From a virus, in the IMG/VR virus record IMGVR_UViG_3300032286_000926, positions 39,459-103,458 of that record: 64,000 nt of DNA; one strand, 5' to 3'. A program made the position numbers and the translations under genes. Numbering within the stretch: the stretch's first letter is position 1; each line of letters begins with the position of its first letter. The notes beneath the pieces were generated by a model, which ran no database searches, had not been told where the DNA came from, and saw only the letters and a program-made list of their open reading frames with translations. Below, in pieces: positions 63,650-64,000 of this stretch.

Positions 63650-64000
63650 ATGAGTAAACTTGACGATTTATTATTGATGTGGGCTAAGGATGCGGAAATT
63701 GACCGCACAGAACCAGGTAAAGCACTTCTTGACATACCCAAACTCCATAGTAAATATCTTAACATACTTTCATCACACCGTCTATTGATTCGTGATGCCG
63801 AGTTCAAATATAACCGCATGAAAAAAATTAAGTGGGAATATTATACTGGCAAACTAGATGATGATGATTTGAAGAAGTATGGATGGGAACCTTTTCCTTT
63901 TGTACTCAAGTCCGACATTACTACATATTTGGAGAGTGATGAAGATTTAGCAAAATACATGGCACAAAGACGGTTACACGAAGAAGTTGTAGAAGTTTGC
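63650..64000 (+). CDS. uvsY: Recombination mediator UvsY (3' end cut off)
   Basis: 117 codons are visible and the frame is open at the window edge. SKLDDLLLMWAKDAEIDRTE, then LLDIPKLHSKYLNILSSHRL, KKIKWEYYTGKLDDDDLKKY and LESDEDLAKYMAQRR match the UvsY family (T4 UvsY is 137 aa), with Lys/Arg-rich helices and a YYTGK segment shared with family members. UvsY loads the UvsX recombinase onto ssDNA coated by gp32 and so drives recombination-dependent replication. The start ATG at 63650 has AGGAGG at 63634-63639. It follows the head block, as in other environmental T4-like phages. Confidence 0.88.
   Translation, partial: MSKLDDLLLMWAKDAEIDRTEPGKALLDIPKLHSKYLNILSSHRLLIRDAEFKYNRMKKIKWEYYTGKLDDDDLKKYGWEPFPFVLKSDITTYLESDEDLAKYMAQRRLHEEVVEVC

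Overview
The window is a 64 kb piece of an AT-rich T4-like myovirus genome (contractile-tailed Caudoviricetes phage). The order neck proteins gp13, gp14 and gp15, terminase gp16 and gp17, sheath gp18, tube gp19, portal gp20, core gp67 and a gp68-like protein, protease gp21, scaffold gp22, major capsid gp23, then uvsY is the T4 late block as found in environmental T4-like phages. Every supported gene is on the + strand. Genes are packed with 1 to 23 bp overlaps or short gaps, and no stretch over 300 bp lacks a gene. I see no tRNA, rRNA, CRISPR array, integrase, transposase or reverse transcriptase. The host cannot be named from the sequence. No photosynthesis genes are present, so nothing points to a cyanobacterium.

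Layout. (1) 1-12.6 kb: a baseplate/tail block with a partial structural protein, a collagen-like fibre ending in a self-cleaving S74 chaperone, a gp8-like wedge protein, a 1982-aa DUF4815-type protein, a coiled-coil protein and an Asn/Ala-repeat fibre. (2) 12.6-19.3 kb: four genes each encoding exactly seven RCC1-like repeats (predicted seven-bladed propellers), one carrying a poly-glycine C-terminal domain, with a DUF4376-like protein among them. (3) 19.3-21.6 kb: a methyltransferase, a TPR/glycosyltransferase and a Cys-cluster protein. (4) 21.6-43.6 kb: an adhesion locus with small structural proteins, fibres, a 2430-aa and a 556-aa Gly-X-Ser collagen-like fibre, three tandem LamG-type proteins and a 1672-aa beta-repeat protein. 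(5) 43.6-48.2 kb: four glycosyltransferase genes, two fused to methyltransferases. (6) 48.2-63.6 kb: the neck, packaging, tail and head block, with a Dps/ferritin-like gene between the two terminase genes and a PA14-like domain fused to gp15. (7) 63.65 kb to the end: uvsY, cut off by the window edge.

Regulation. Most long gaps hold a T4 late-promoter octamer (TATAAATA or a one- to two-base variant), the class read by a gp55-type sigma factor. Two sites occur as tandem pairs exactly 11 bp apart, and two place the expected start of transcription on the A of the ATG. Hairpin terminators follow gp19 and gp23. A sigma70-like promoter precedes uvsY, as expected for an earlier-expressed replication/recombination gene.

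The standout biology is the adhesion arsenal. Proline-poor collagen-like Gly-X-Ser shafts carry interchangeable globular modules, accompanied by arrays of paralogous RCC1 propellers and LamG domains. Exact 60-107 bp DNA repeats inside these paralogues suggest continuing recombination. The PA14-gp15 fusion and the Dps gene inside the packaging operon are the other notable finds.
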